From the NCBI GenBank assembly GCA_008360975.2, contig CM039183.1, forward strand, positions 80,822,350-80,886,349: 64,000 nucleotides of DNA. The letters are read 5' to 3'. The number at the start of each line of letters is the position of its first letter. Position 1 is the stretch's first letter. The notes beneath the pieces are model-generated. The model saw only the letters and a program-made list of their open reading frames with translations. It ran no database searches and had not been told where the DNA came from. Source of the DNA: Lichenostomus cassidix. Taxonomy: Eukaryota > Chordata > Aves > Passeriformes > Meliphagidae. Shown here piece by piece: positions 1-12,673 of the stretch. The position numbers and the translations under genes are program-made.

Positions 1-668
1 GTACAACTGATATAATAGTAAAGAATGAAAGTACATGTTAAAATAAAATTAAAATTGTGATCTCTTACTCATACCAAAATGGTTTTGCATGCATAATTTA
101 GTGAAAATCCTATTTAATTTCACTGAATTTTTATACATTCTGTAAATCTGCCATGGAAAGGCAATAACTCAAAACATTTTACCTGAATCTTTCCAATAAA
201 CTTGTCAAATAAAGTCAGAAATAATATGCCTGAAGAACATCACAGAATTGTTTCAATGCTTGATTTTGCATCAGGCCAGGTCTCCAGGTTTATTTATTAT
301 CTCAGAGGGAAAGAAAAAAAACAATTCAGCATTTTTCAGAAATCATAAACAAGTAAATGTCCTTGCATAATAATAGTAATAAAGTAGTTAATGTATTAAT
401 CAAGCTGGGTTACCATGGTATTTCTTTAAAATAAAGCCACATCTATTGACAGCTGCTCCTCCCAAATGATCACTGTTGCAAAATGGGAATTAAGAACAAT
501 TTTTTTTTTTTTGATAAAGGAGGTTTTTTGAATCACATGTAGTAAAAGAAGCACAGTTGTGTGTAATCCAAACAAGCCATCGACATTTGGGTAGAAGAAA
601 ATCATTGCAGTTGGACTAAAAGGACAGATGAGGTTTTCCTCTGAATGTTGCTTTCTGGACAAATCTAA
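1..668. other. Intergenic, nothing recognised
   Basis: AT-rich DNA downstream of MEI4. The short minus-strand open frame at 426-662 has no recognisable homology and is not supported as a gene. Confidence 0.6.
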
Positions 669-737
669 CTTGAGGTTTAGACTAGATGCTAAAGAACATG
701 TTAAAGGTGACTTTCAACCCAAACTATTCTATGATTA
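669..737 (+). mobile_element. CR1 3' tail fragment
   Basis: The segment begins TTGAGGTTTAGACTAGATG and ends TTTCAACCCAAACTATTCTATGATT, which is the typical end of an avian CR1 non-LTR retrotransposon, including its short ATTCTATG-type tail. An internal deletion separates the two parts. It is an old, non-coding relic. Confidence 0.75.
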
Positions 738-3700
738 TTTAAGAATGTAAGTCTTTTTCATCGATAATGAAATGTGCAACCAGCAGACCACAGACACAAT
801 GTTGGGAAGCATTGTCACAACAGAACAGTGTACCAAAATGAGAAGAACAGAGGTAGCCTTATGCTTGGAAATAATGTGTTGAAATGCTGCTAAACCAGCT
901 GGAAGCTACAGAGGAGCCCTGGACATTAATTCCTGATGACTGTAATGCTGCATTTGAAGGAGAGCCCAAACATAGAGCATCTTACTTCCACAGCTTCCTC
1001 AAGACACCTCACACCACTCAGTGGGCACTGACAGACCCTGACTGAGACAGAGCCACGCTCTCTTGGCTTAGTGGTCACCCATGGTATATCTTTCCCTCAG
1101 AACACATGAATCTTTCTTATTTGCTTTTAATTACTGACTTTATAGTTCATTTGGGTGAGACACAGAAGTATTAGTTTGGAAAAATGGCTTAAGTAACTGA
1201 AGTTATTTGCCAAGTTATTGACAAACTTGGAGTTAACGATGCAATTTGGAAGATAAATTCTCTTCTCTGTGTAGGGATTATGATTAAAGGAAGAAGTGAA
1301 TAACAATAACAATGACTGGGGCTAAATGACTGTAATTTGTTCAGCTAATTAAAAATAAACAATGAATATATCAAATCAAAGACTGAGGGAATCAACCAAT
1401 GAATCAATAATAATCTGCTCCTGAATTTTGAAATTATCAAGTCACAATTAATACAGAGAATAAATCACAACGCTGACAAAAGGAAAAAATGTATTTTTAA
1501 AAACCCCAACAATTCATGCATAGAGATACTGCTAGAAGATGTATTACATCCATTGCTTCAGAAGACATAAAAGCCAAAAACCCGTCCACCTGTCTCCTTC
1601 TTGCTCAAAAACTAATGCCCTGTCTGCCACTGGGCTTGACTTAACAGCTGAAAAATCTGAATGTTCATTCTTAATGTAGCTCTTTGACTCAGGGAGTTCA
1701 CCCAAAAGGGCAACTAATTGCAGAGAAATAATGAGATTTAAGTACTTTCTCTTAATTCAAATGCTAAAACCTCACTGCAGCTAAAATGACTTTTTCTTCC
1801 TGCTTCCTTCACAGAAATTAACAGAAGTCTTAAAAAATAGAGGTAGTTACTGAAAAATGAACTACTCCAGCACAATTCTTTGATCTTAACTACACAAATT
1901 TAAGTAACAGCCCACATCTGAGCTCCTGCTTGAACAGTGTTGTTCTTCATTGGTGTTGTTAGGCACAAACAGGAGTATGACATAGGAGTCATACTATGGG
2001 AGTGGACCCAGAAGAGGCAAAGAACACAGGAGCTGCAGGGTCATGCACAAACCAATGCCAATAAAGTGAGAAAAGAATGAGCTAGCCTAAAGATCATGCC
2101 AAGAGAGGATCCAGAGGTTGAGATGAAGATTGGGCAACTTTCTACCAGTCTACATACTGCTGGGAGAGTGGACCAAACCCCACACATGACTGATGGAACA
2201 GAACCCAGAGATACACTGACTAAAAAAGCATCAGACAACTTCATAGACATGGGTAGGAAATTTTCTGAGCAATTTACTGCAATTATTGCTCAGGAATTTG
2301 CACTGCAAAATATAACCTCACTCAGAGTGTCTTCTAATAGTCTATCAAAATTGTTGCTCCCTTTAATCAGACTCAAGAAATCTATTACCAGCAGAGCACT
2401 CCATAGAGGCACACACATGCCTGTGGTCCCACTGTGAGTGCACTGATACTCACTCAAGCTCAATTCAGTTTTTTAACTGTCTGTAAGGAAAAACACAGAA
2501 GTGCACAAGGGCATGAATGTGCCCAATAACCTCTTTGTTGTACTTTGGAGGCATTGCTTGCAGGCAACTCTTCCCTGACATGTAAGGCTCAGAATCCAGC
2601 CAAAAGAAAGTATGGGTACAAAGTAGGTTACCCAAGGTCCTCAGGGATTTTAATGCCTGATAAATTGCACTTGGGTGGAAACAGCAGCTTGGTATGTGGC
2701 AGTAATACACCTCCTATATCAGAACTACCCATAGCTATCTCTTGATAGAAACAGAGCTTTTACTGAATTCCAGGGACTGCTGAGGATAGACTTCATCCTG
2801 CTAGTCTCATATTGGACCTTGACATTACTTATTTATCTAGTTTAACAACCTCTAGCAGGAGATAATCCTACATTTAGTTTTCCCAATTAAAGCAGAAACA
2901 ATCTTGGGTACTGATTTTTGTGGTGAAAAGCAATGTGCTTTTGAAAAAGGAGGTGCTGAAGAATGAGTCCACTTTTGGTATGAGAAGTTCTTGGTAGAAT
3001 ACAGGTAGATTAGTCCTCTGAATTAGATAAATTTCAGAAACTGCAGGGAACCCATGTATTTGTAGATAGAGGATGAACAATGGAACTCAAATATTTTCTC
3101 CCTTCCTGATTATACTACCAAAAATAGAAAGACACTTCAAAATCAGATGCAATGTTATCATTGCCAAGGGACGGAAAAATCAGAGTCCCCTATGTCTTGA
3201 AAGAGTCCCCAGAAAGGGGAAGGCCATCAGACAGCAAAAGCACAATATAGATAATACATCCTCAGGCCACGGGATTTGTGAATTCATGGGACTATGTCGA
3301 AAAAAGCTCTTGCTAGAGGGTTACTCAGAGAAACTGAAGGGGGTCCAGATGCAAAGTCATTAAGCAAATGGCTTCTCAGGGGCTTTCAGAAATTGGAACT
3401 TGGCTGCTGCTGAAAGGTCTGACACATTCCAAACAAGGACCAGAAGACTCACGGCTTCTAGACCTTTTCAGTCAGAGGAAAAAGCCAAAATGTGCTTGTG
3501 CAGCGTTTTTTTTAGTTTAGCATCATTTTCCTGAGATGTTCTTTGGCAAAACAGATGCATAACATGGTGCATAACTTTGTTGAGCCACTGTAGGTGGAGG
3601 TTGGTGATTGATAACAACATGACACAAAAAATAGAAATCTATGAAGCTTTCATGGCTAAGGCAAACCAGTAAGTGATGAAACACAAACTATACTGACAAA

Positions 3701-5099
3701 ACCAGAAGTGCTTCACAGAAATATTACATCTGTCTTGAGCCACTGCTGACAAAAACAAGTGAGAATCACCACACATTTTTGCATGTCAGTCTTACATAGA
3801 GCATTAGAGAAAGCAATGTTTGAGAAATAACCTAAACTACCACAAAAGTGAGCAATCCACCCTACAGAACTTAAAATGCCACTTCATATAATTTTAGTAT
3901 TGCAAAACTGGATTTTTTTTTATTCTGAACATGTACTAACACATTATATTTGCCCTCTGAACATTAACTGCCAAATTAAAACAATTTTTAAATCTGAAAA
4001 TCTGAAAAAAACCCCACTTTTTATGTCATCTGCTGTTATAACTGGTCTTCTAGCTTTGACTTACTGATATGTTAAATTTCTTTAAATTCAGAATTACTTA
4101 TGGCAGAAACTTATATCTTTATCATCCTGTAAATTCAACATTAACTTGAAGTACAGTCTAGTAAAAGACGATAATACAATTGAGAAGAAGAAATGGAAAT
4201 TCTGAGTGAAGTTGTGTAGAAATCTCTTAGCCAAGTTATCAAGTGTCTACTGACCTCTGGTTTTTTATATTCTACTTCTATTCTAGGTGCAGCAGTTAAA
4301 AGAAGAAGTGGTGTTTTTCACTCCTAAAGGAAATCAGTATCAGCCAAAATATTAGACTACTCAGTTGAAGTCTGAAATGAGAAATTAAATACACCTGCAA
4401 CATGGACACCTGGGAATCTAGGGTACTGCTACAGAGATGAATTACTTCTGTTTGTCTCAGGAGTGCAGCAAGAGAGAAAATGACACAAATGCTACCACTC
4501 TTGACTAGCTTATCCAGTAGGCAGAGAGATCTGCTCTTCCTTCCTTCACTTTCTCTCTAAAATATGAGGATGCCAAATATGAATAAGAAGTTTGGATATT
4601 TTTTCTGAACAGACCTGAACATTTCCTCCGAGCATTGTCATTCAATTTTTATTTCTTCTGAAAACTATGGATTAAACAGAACAAATACCTCAAACTAATT
4701 TCTACTTTCTTCATTTCAGCTGAAAGATCAAGTTTTTGCCAGAGTCTAAAGCATGACTTAGTTCTGTCTGTACTTACAAACAATCCTTTTTAAGCTGTGG
4801 TTCAGCTAGAGTATGCTCTATCTAACAACTCTGTTCTGCCATGCTGATTCCTGCATGTAACTTTGTAAGCTTCAGTGTACACATGAACCAGAAATTCAGA
4901 ATCAGATATAATATTTAAATACACCTTTTATGTATTTGAAAGCTGCTATTAATTGCTCCCCTAAGTCTTCTCTTTATTAGGCTAAAGAAATCTAATTTTC
5001 CAGTGTTCCCACAAACATCATGGTAGATGTCTAATCATGAAGAAGTTTAAAAAACCAATGACCCCACCACCAATTCTCTACCTAAAGAGAGATTATCAA
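738..5099. other. Intergenic, no identified gene
   Basis: Mostly AT-rich sequence. 1900-3500 is somewhat richer in GC and has moderately long plus-strand frames at 2096-2437, 2545-2745 and 3073-3363. They do not join into one frame and I recognise none of them. They could come from a decayed repeat. No splice or promoter context supports a gene. Confidence 0.5.
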
Positions 5100-5410
5100 G
5101 GGGCCAAAGTCAGGCTTTTCACAGTGATGCACAAAAACAAGAGAGATAACAAGGATATGTGGACACAAAAGACATTAAGGAGAAACATTTTCACCATAAG
5201 GCTAAACAAATAGCAGAAAATGCTGTCCAGAGAGGCCATGCAATCTGTGAACTGGTCATGCTTCCAACTGGATAATAAATAGTCCATCCATGGAATTTTT
5301 CAAAACTCAACTGGATAAATCACTGGTTTATCCTAGTTGATGCTGCTTTGAGCAGGAGGCAGGACTAGACCTTTTGAAATCCCTGCCAACCTGAATTTTC
5401 CTACAGTCCT
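5100..5410 (+). mobile_element. CR1 3'-end fragment
   Basis: The order of motifs follows the 3' end of avian CR1: GGGCCAAAGTCAGGCTTTTC, a GAGAAACATTTTCACCATAAG block (compare the usual aggaagaacttctttactgtgag), CTGTCCAGAGAGGCCATG, a TTTTTCAAAACTCAACTGGAT block, and GAGCAGGAGGCAGGACTAGACC followed by TCCCTGCCAACCTGAATTTTC. It is diverged and truncated at its 5' end. Confidence 0.8.
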
Positions 5411-8400
5411 AAACACCACAAGCCTACCTTTTGGAGAGTGACTAAAGCTCTGAAAAAAAACAGGTATATCCAATGCTATGTTGTGATGTTCACAAGTTTA
5501 GCATGTGCTGCTTTTTTACTTAACTATAACCCAGTATATTTACCATTGATGCATGAAGTTGTATTTAAAACTGTCAGCCAACTATATGGAATTAAATGGG
5601 TTTTCTGAGCTCTTATTTTCATTCCAGGGAAGGCTAGAAAAACAAAAGCTGAGCAAACAAAAAAAGCTCTGCTCATAAAGAACTTTTTGGACATCTTATT
5701 TGTCCCTTAATCTGCCCTTTATTGCTTGCCAGTTGCATTTTTCTTTACATTTAACATGCTCACTTGCAAGGGCAAACAAGTATTCTCCTAATGATGTTCT
5801 GATGGAAGAAACATAATTGCACACCATAAAATCTTAGTAGCTACTTTAATTGCTCCACAAATTATCTGTAAGTGCTGTGTATGATTTATAGTAGCAAAAC
5901 GTTCCCCCTTTCAGCAGCTAAATAGAGCTGACTGGGAACTTTCAAGAAAACATTTATTTATTTTTTGGGGGTAGAAAAATATCCACCAGACAAGCCTATT
6001 TTTCAGGGAAGTTTTAATTTTAAAAAAATTGCTGAGTAAATTTTCCTAAATTTAGGTAGAATTTTTAATCAGATTTATACACCAGGTAAATGAGATTTTA
6101 ATCACAGTAAGAACACCCAAGTTGTGAGAGACAGAGAAATGGACAATTTGTAAGCTAAGGTAGACAAAGTGATAGAAACAGATTCAAGACTTTATTCAAC
6201 CAGATTGCAGAAGAGCAAAAAGCTTGAAATTGGCCCTAGGTAAGGGATCTCTCAGTTGAAGATTTGTCTTTTCTACTGTACTGGTTAGAATTTAATGCCA
6301 AAGAAAAAAAAAATCAGTAAATGAAATTTTTGTTTGCTGATGAGCCCTATCTTCAAATAACACTTAGGCAGCTGTGAGACAATAAGCAAACACAAATACT
6401 TGCATAATTACAGCAATTTCCACAGTCCTCATCACCTCAGCGTTTTATAACAGTAAATGAAGTGGCAACTTTGATGCAGAGCTGCATCATTTTTAGATGG
6501 AAAATACTGCTGAAAGTAGAAATATGAAAAGATCAACATTTTAGAAAGCAAAAACTGTTTCTCCATAACAAAGCTCTACACTAACTAATTAGGCCGTAAT
6601 TTAACAAGTAGGAAATAGAAATCAGTGAGGCATTAGGAAAGCTTTCAGAAACAGACAAACTTTGTAGCTGTTCCATCAGAGGACTACATTCAGCTATAAT
6701 TGCAGCTTATGGATTCAAAGAGTTATATATTAATGGGTTCCATCTCATTAATGAAAACTGTTTGTTTCTATAGAATTAATTGTTGACATGTCTAAACAAC
6801 TTTGTGCTGAACTGAATGCAATCTGATCTGCAGAATGAAATCCTTAATTATTAGTACTTTATTGAGCCACTTGCAGTCTAAAACCCTTTTGAATACAAAG
6901 TACTGGAACAATCTTGCTGTATATTTAAGTTGGATATAATTATTTTCTGAATGAGACAAATTGACTGTGATGTGAAATACACCTACAGAGAGTTTAAGCT
7001 ATAATTACATACAAATGCTAAAACAAAACAGTCCTGAAACATAATAGGTTACAGGTAATCTAGAAATCCAAGTAAGCTGTACAAACTTTATGAGCATAAA
7101 CTAAACATAAGAATAAAGACTTATGGATATCAGATCAGTAGGAAGTGCTACTAAAAAAATTAATCTTAGATACAGATACTTCTGTTCTGTCCCACAGACC
7201 TCTCTCAGGACACAAAGACTGCAGAAACATCTCAAGTTTCACACTGGAGGCACAAAATGACAATATATTTCAAGAAGAACTGAGCAACAGCTGATTATAA
7301 GATTTAAACCAAAGACAAAGTAACAATTCAAATTACAGAAGCTTCTGTTGCTATGGTATATCAATAGCCATTAGTAAATTTGCATAATTTATATACAAAA
7401 TTAAAGTACATAAAAGAAATGAGTCTAAAAGAAAATATACAAGTAAAATATAAATAAAGTACATGTATAAGTATATATGCATATATATTTTAAAACAGAA
7501 ATAAACTAAATACATAATAAAAAAGTGAAATTCTAAGATAAGATCCCAAAAGGAAAATAATGAGAAACTGGGGAGTTGAAGAAATTATATTTCATGCAAA
7601 GTACTATCGCAATTTCATTACAACTCCGAATTAAAGCAAACTCTGATATGTCAGCACTTTCAATTCATTCCAGATTCATCTTATGCTTTACCTCTTTTCT
7701 TTGAAATTATTCACAAGTTAGTGTATTCATAATTTTTGTCTTTGTAACTTATAGAGTTTCTGTGCTGGAGAAGGATTACACTTAAAATTTTGGGCAATCT
7801 GAAGCCTTCAATGTGTGAAAGTTGGTATTAGATATAGCTGGCCTCAATATTCAGAAATTAAAATGAAATTTTCAAAATCTGCTTACTTCCATGTATTAAG
7901 AATCTTATGAAGTTAATGGGTTTTGAAAAAAATCCTATAGAGCAACATAAAAATAGAAATTGAATGCCTGATAATTCTAATAAAAGACCAGAATACAATA
8001 GTTTAATCACAGGAAATACAGACCACTAACTCTAATGTATCTACCTTAGTCTCCACATCTGCGAATGAAAACTTGCCTCTCCTGATTTCATGATGATATT
8101 GGCATTCTAAAGGATAATCTTGAAACTGCTGTGAACAGAAATCTACACTAACATAAATTCACAATAATCACAATTTTAACATAATTCCTAATAAACTTAT
8201 GAAAGCTGAATAAATCAGTATTACTTGCACTAATTACTTTTTCTTTTTTTATATGGTTTATTTACCTTCTTAATTTCTTGCACAGTACTGAATCCATCTT
8301 CACTTTCAGCTTCTCTCTTCTTTAATAATTCATCTTCAGCTGTTTCAGGAGACAGTCTTTACTTAAAAACAGGTCTCTCCTATTGTAACTTTTTGAAATG

Positions 8401-11400
8401 TTACAGGTTTTTATAAGTGTCTCTTTTCCATAGTATACTTCGAGGCTGAATTCCCACTAAAGCTGTCTTTTTGAAGGTCAAACCAAGATGCTCTTCTTTT
8501 TCTGAGTGATTTACCCTCCCCTGAGTCTTAATTTCTTTACTGTCAGCTGCTCCCCCTTACAGTTACTATTTCCTTCAGGATGATAAACACCAGAGTTGAT
8601 AAATGGGTAATATCAGTGGTGCTATCAAAGATTTACACAGGTGCTGGAGATGGAATCTGAATATTTAACAGGACCTACAGCTTTGATGATCCCCCCTTTA
8701 AGCCTGGCTTGTTCTCCTCTACCGTGGGGACCATATGTGGACTGTCATTTAAATTTCCCCTTGGAAGTTTATCCATGGCTAAGACATACTACTACTTGAG
8801 TAAACTAGAAACTGACAAAAGCAGCATTAGCAAAAAGTAATGATAAATGTTGGTGAACGACTGCAGAGAGCTATCCTGGAGTGCGTTGCAGAGGATGATG
8901 ATAAGACTGACAGCGTTAGATACTGTCATAGGTGATCTATAAGAAGGAGCACAGGTTGTACTAGTGGCACTCTCAAACACAGGCAGGGAATAAGGAGAGA
9001 ACTCGAAAATCACAAACGTGGAGAAGAAATCAACGGGCAAAATTAATCAGAGGAATAACAAACCAGAAAATCTCAGTTAATAGAAAAAAATAAAGTTAAT
9101 GTCTTCAGGAGGAAATAATCTTACATGTACTTGAGATTTCAGCCCAGCATGATACCTTGTCTCCAGCTGCTGATTTATGATCTAGCTCTCACGTGCCATC
9201 TACTTTAGAAGTGCAGGCACTAGCTCTACTTTTCAGGAATGCTTTGACTTCTGTTTATTCTCCTTCCTGAAAGTTCAGGCCTCGTGGCTTGTCACCCATC
9301 TAATGCTCTGCTCCCCTGCTTCCTCTAGGACTTTTCCTGACACCCTCTCCAGAGCTTCTAAGAACCTCTGGTGACATTTCCTTCAGGGTAGGATGACATT
9401 TAAAGCAAAGGGCACAAGCCTTGTAAAGGAATTTGTAAACACACATAACTACATATTAGGCAAAGCCTACACACCTACACAATTTCTGGCAACAGTCATG
9501 CCTGTGAAAAAACCTATTTCAATCTCTGCATGGCCTTTGAAATCTGAGGCCTTTGTCTGTACCAGAGAACTAGAAGAGTGTGAGGATAGAGATGTTAAAT
9601 CACCTATTGCTGAAATGTCAGACTGAGCAGGGATCACTGATTTTCCATACCTGGGTGAGTGACCCACCTGGATACTGCCTAAGAAGAATGAACAAATGTT
9701 CTTTCTACTGCCTTCTGGGGCCACCTCTCGAATCAGGAGAGACTCAAATGCATTTTAGGAGAAGTCCTACAGATCATATTGGCTTAAGATAATTCTATGA
9801 TAAATCTAAGTGGTGAGTGGTGCCAATAGTAGTGGCACCCATGACCGGAAGAAAATGAAGAGGAAGAGAGAAAGAGAAAGGAGTTAAGCACACAAAGAAG
9901 GAAGGAGAGCCCAGGAATTGGTCAGGTTGCAGACACACGCTTTCCTGACTGCATCTGAACTGACTGAAAAGGTCACTTCCCGAAATTACTTCTAGCTGCT
10001 CATGACTGCAACTGCCTGGGATCCTGACAGCCTACTGAATTGCCCTTCCACACAGCCAAAAACCACCTCAGCTGAAATGAGCTACCACAAAAAACACATT
10101 TGTGCCAGACGGAGCCATCTAAACCAAACACCTATATAGGTGTGATCAGAGACTGGTTAGAAGAGTTTAGCCACTTCTTCCACTGAAAAAGATAACACCC
10201 CCCCCCCATCTAAATTTTAATGCACAAACATATACAGGAGAGTTAGTGGACTTAAGTGTCTAACATATCCAGCACAATGTACGGTATTTTGTACAAGCAT
10301 ATGCAACAGGCTCAATGATTGCAATCATAGAAAGCAGAACAAGTACATTCTCAGCTGGAATTACTCCTCTCCAAGCAGAATAATGTTATCAGAAAGTTAT
10401 TATCAAACCAGCTCAGGATACCAACACAATGCTGCCTGGAAAAACTGAATCATAGGGGAGAGCCCAGAGAGTTAAATGAAAGCAAGTGAAGAATATAAGA
10501 TCTGACAGGGACATGGAATATTAAATCGATGTATTCCTGTTTATCAACACTTCATAGCACATTACCAAGCCAACATGTAAAATGTTCTGATATTTATCAG
10601 TCTGGAAACTAGTAAGATATTTGCTCACTTACAATTTCTCATCTTCCTTTAAAATGCTGCTCATGTGAATTCAGTCACTGAGCTTGAAAGTGGATTTGAT
10701 GGTGTGGTTATGATAAGCTCTTTTCTTCAAAATGTTTTTGAAAATAATCCATCCAGAAGAAATACATAAAACCCCTTCAAAAGCCTCTCAAAAACTACAC
10801 AGGCTTCTTCATCAGTGTAATTTATAAAGTTTTTATCTTTTCTGCTCTTTGGGACAAGAGTGCTATGGGAACTATGGGACCCATGCTTCTGCTTTTGTAT
10901 TAATTCCCTCATCATGGGTGCACCCTGAAGTTAAAACTAATAAACCAGAACAGGAACAAAAAAAAAACCTCACTGTGAGTTGCCCTGAGTAAAGAATGTA
11001 GAATCTAATGCTTAGTTACATCTATGTGCTTGAAGCCAATAAAACAGAGATGAAAGATCTTGCAAAAATAAAATAGATAAGAAAACTTTGGCATTGTTTC
11101 ATTTTAAAGGTGATCACACAATTTCAGAATATCATCCTTTCAGCATTCTCATTAACTGCCAAACAGGTACAGTTAGCTCTCACTGTATGGTCTGCCTAAC
11201 CAAAGCTGAAGACATGAGGGAAGGTGTTAACAGTAAGGGTAGATGAGATATTGGTGTGCAGTCTAGTCACAACACAACAAAGCCTTTCAGCCGTCAACAT
11301 TTTCCCTCGTTAAAAATGAAAACCCTTAGTTTATTTCAAAATAGCCATAAGGGAACCTTGTGTGGAACAGGATCATTAACTTAGCAGTGAAATGATTTGA

Positions 11401-12070
11401 GTACAACCTGCCTCCAGTACCCTTTTCAACTTTACTAGAAACTAATGAGTGGAAAGAACAGAAAGTGTCAAAAATAATTCTGATGAGATTCATGACTGGC
11501 ATATATTTCTTTAACTTATTTGTTTCACTTTCTGCCTTAAGTGATTTTAATACTACAGCATAAATAATGTTAAGTAGATTTTCTTTGTCATTTGGAGCCA
11601 AAAACTAGAAATGCCAAACAGAATCCTAAAGTTCTAGTCTGCTTACTTCTTACACTTTGGGATGTCAATTTTGGTTTATATAATCATTAGAAGGAAAAAA
11701 ATGAACACGAGTATGCTGCTCAAGTGTGTACATTAATGTCACACAGAGGCATTTGCAATCATACCTTAGTGCAACAAGGAATTTGTGGTAGTATCCATGT
11801 GGAACAGGCTTCCTTTGTGCTTCTATTAGCTTCTAATATACGAGTAGGCTTTTGACAGCTCAAATAGTATAATCTGTTTTCTGAATAGTAGAATAAATTG
11901 CTGCACTAAAAACCTACCAAAAAATCTATTACATTCTAATGGTGGTAGCCTAACATTTAAAATGTTGCATAGTTTCTTATAAATTCTCTCTACTGAAAAG
12001 AGCATTTTATATAAAAACAAAGTCTCCTTTGAAAGAGTTAGCTTGTTTGCTTTAAAAAGTGATAATTAAT
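5411..12070. other. Intergenic, nothing recognised except low complexity
   Basis: AT-rich throughout. 7381-7520 is an A/T-rich stretch with repeated TATA-like words. A purine-rich GA tract occurs near 9844-9880 and a run of ten Cs at 10198-10207. 6540-7000 is rich in TAATTA-type homeodomain words. I could not support any gene. Confidence 0.55.
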
Positions 12071-12548
12071 TGTCCTAGGTTACAATATAGATGTATTTAG
12101 TATTCTATTCCCACCAGCTGTGAGCCATTAGCTGTTACCTCCTGCTGTGACTCACCCCTGATAACAGACAATGGGCCATCAAGAAACCACCCCATGACTC
12201 ATGGACTTATCTCATCCTGTTGTGAGATGCTCCACCCAGGAGGGAGGAGCCAAGCATTCCCACCTGGATATAACCTGGCCTTGGAACTGCCCAAATCAGA
12301 CCTGTCTACTGGGCTCCCAAAGGACAAGAGCTATTACTGGATCTTCAGCTGGAGATCCTTCACAGGATCACTGCTTGAACTGAACTACTTCATTTGGAGT
12401 GTTACTACCACCCTAACCAGGTGACAGGTAGCATCTGACTTTGTCAGGGCTTTTCCGTGTATTATTGCACTTATTTTTAATTTTCCTATTAAATTTTAAT
12501 CCTGGCTAGTGATCTCCTGCTGGCTTGTTTTCAAACTAATACTTTAAT
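12066..12548 (+). mobile_element. Solo ERV LTR with TTAAT target-site duplication
   Basis: The element spans 12071-12543 and starts TGTCCTAGGTTACAATATAG. It is flanked on both sides by the same five bases, TTAAT (12066-12070 and 12544-12548), a 5-bp target-site duplication. It contains a TATA-like GGATATAACC near 12266, then CAGGTGACAGGTAGCATCTG, and an ATTAAA-type polyadenylation signal near 12489, which sets the plus orientation. The body resembles passerine ERV LTRs I know (for example GTGAGATGCTCCACCCAGGA). The 3' end is AATACT and not the usual CA, so it has decayed. No internal retroviral sequence follows, so it is a solo LTR. Confidence 0.8.
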
Positions 12549-12595
12549 AGAAAAAATATCAAATGGGACACTACATTGCCTAGTTATGAGGGGGT

Positions 12596-12673
12596 ATTTT
12601 TGTTTGTTTGTTTTTGGTTGGTTTGGGGGTTTTTTGGGTTTTTTTTTGTTTTTTTTGTTTTTTTTGTTTTTTT
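12596..12673. repeat. G/T-rich low-complexity tract
   Basis: A run of T with interspersed G (TTTG, TTGG, GGGGG), about 78 bases, lying some 50 bases 3' of the solo LTR. It is simple sequence that produces spurious Phe- and Val-rich frames. Confidence 0.85.

Noticed and set aside
2096..3363. Three plus-strand frames suggesting a decayed retroviral or other coding unit
   Set aside because: The frames do not connect, and no protease, polymerase or zinc-knuckle motif is visible. Without a homologue I cannot support a gene or element.
9393..9792. Overlapping frames on both strands near 9.4-9.8 kb
   Set aside because: They are mutually overlapping, with no recognised domain and no promoter or splice support.
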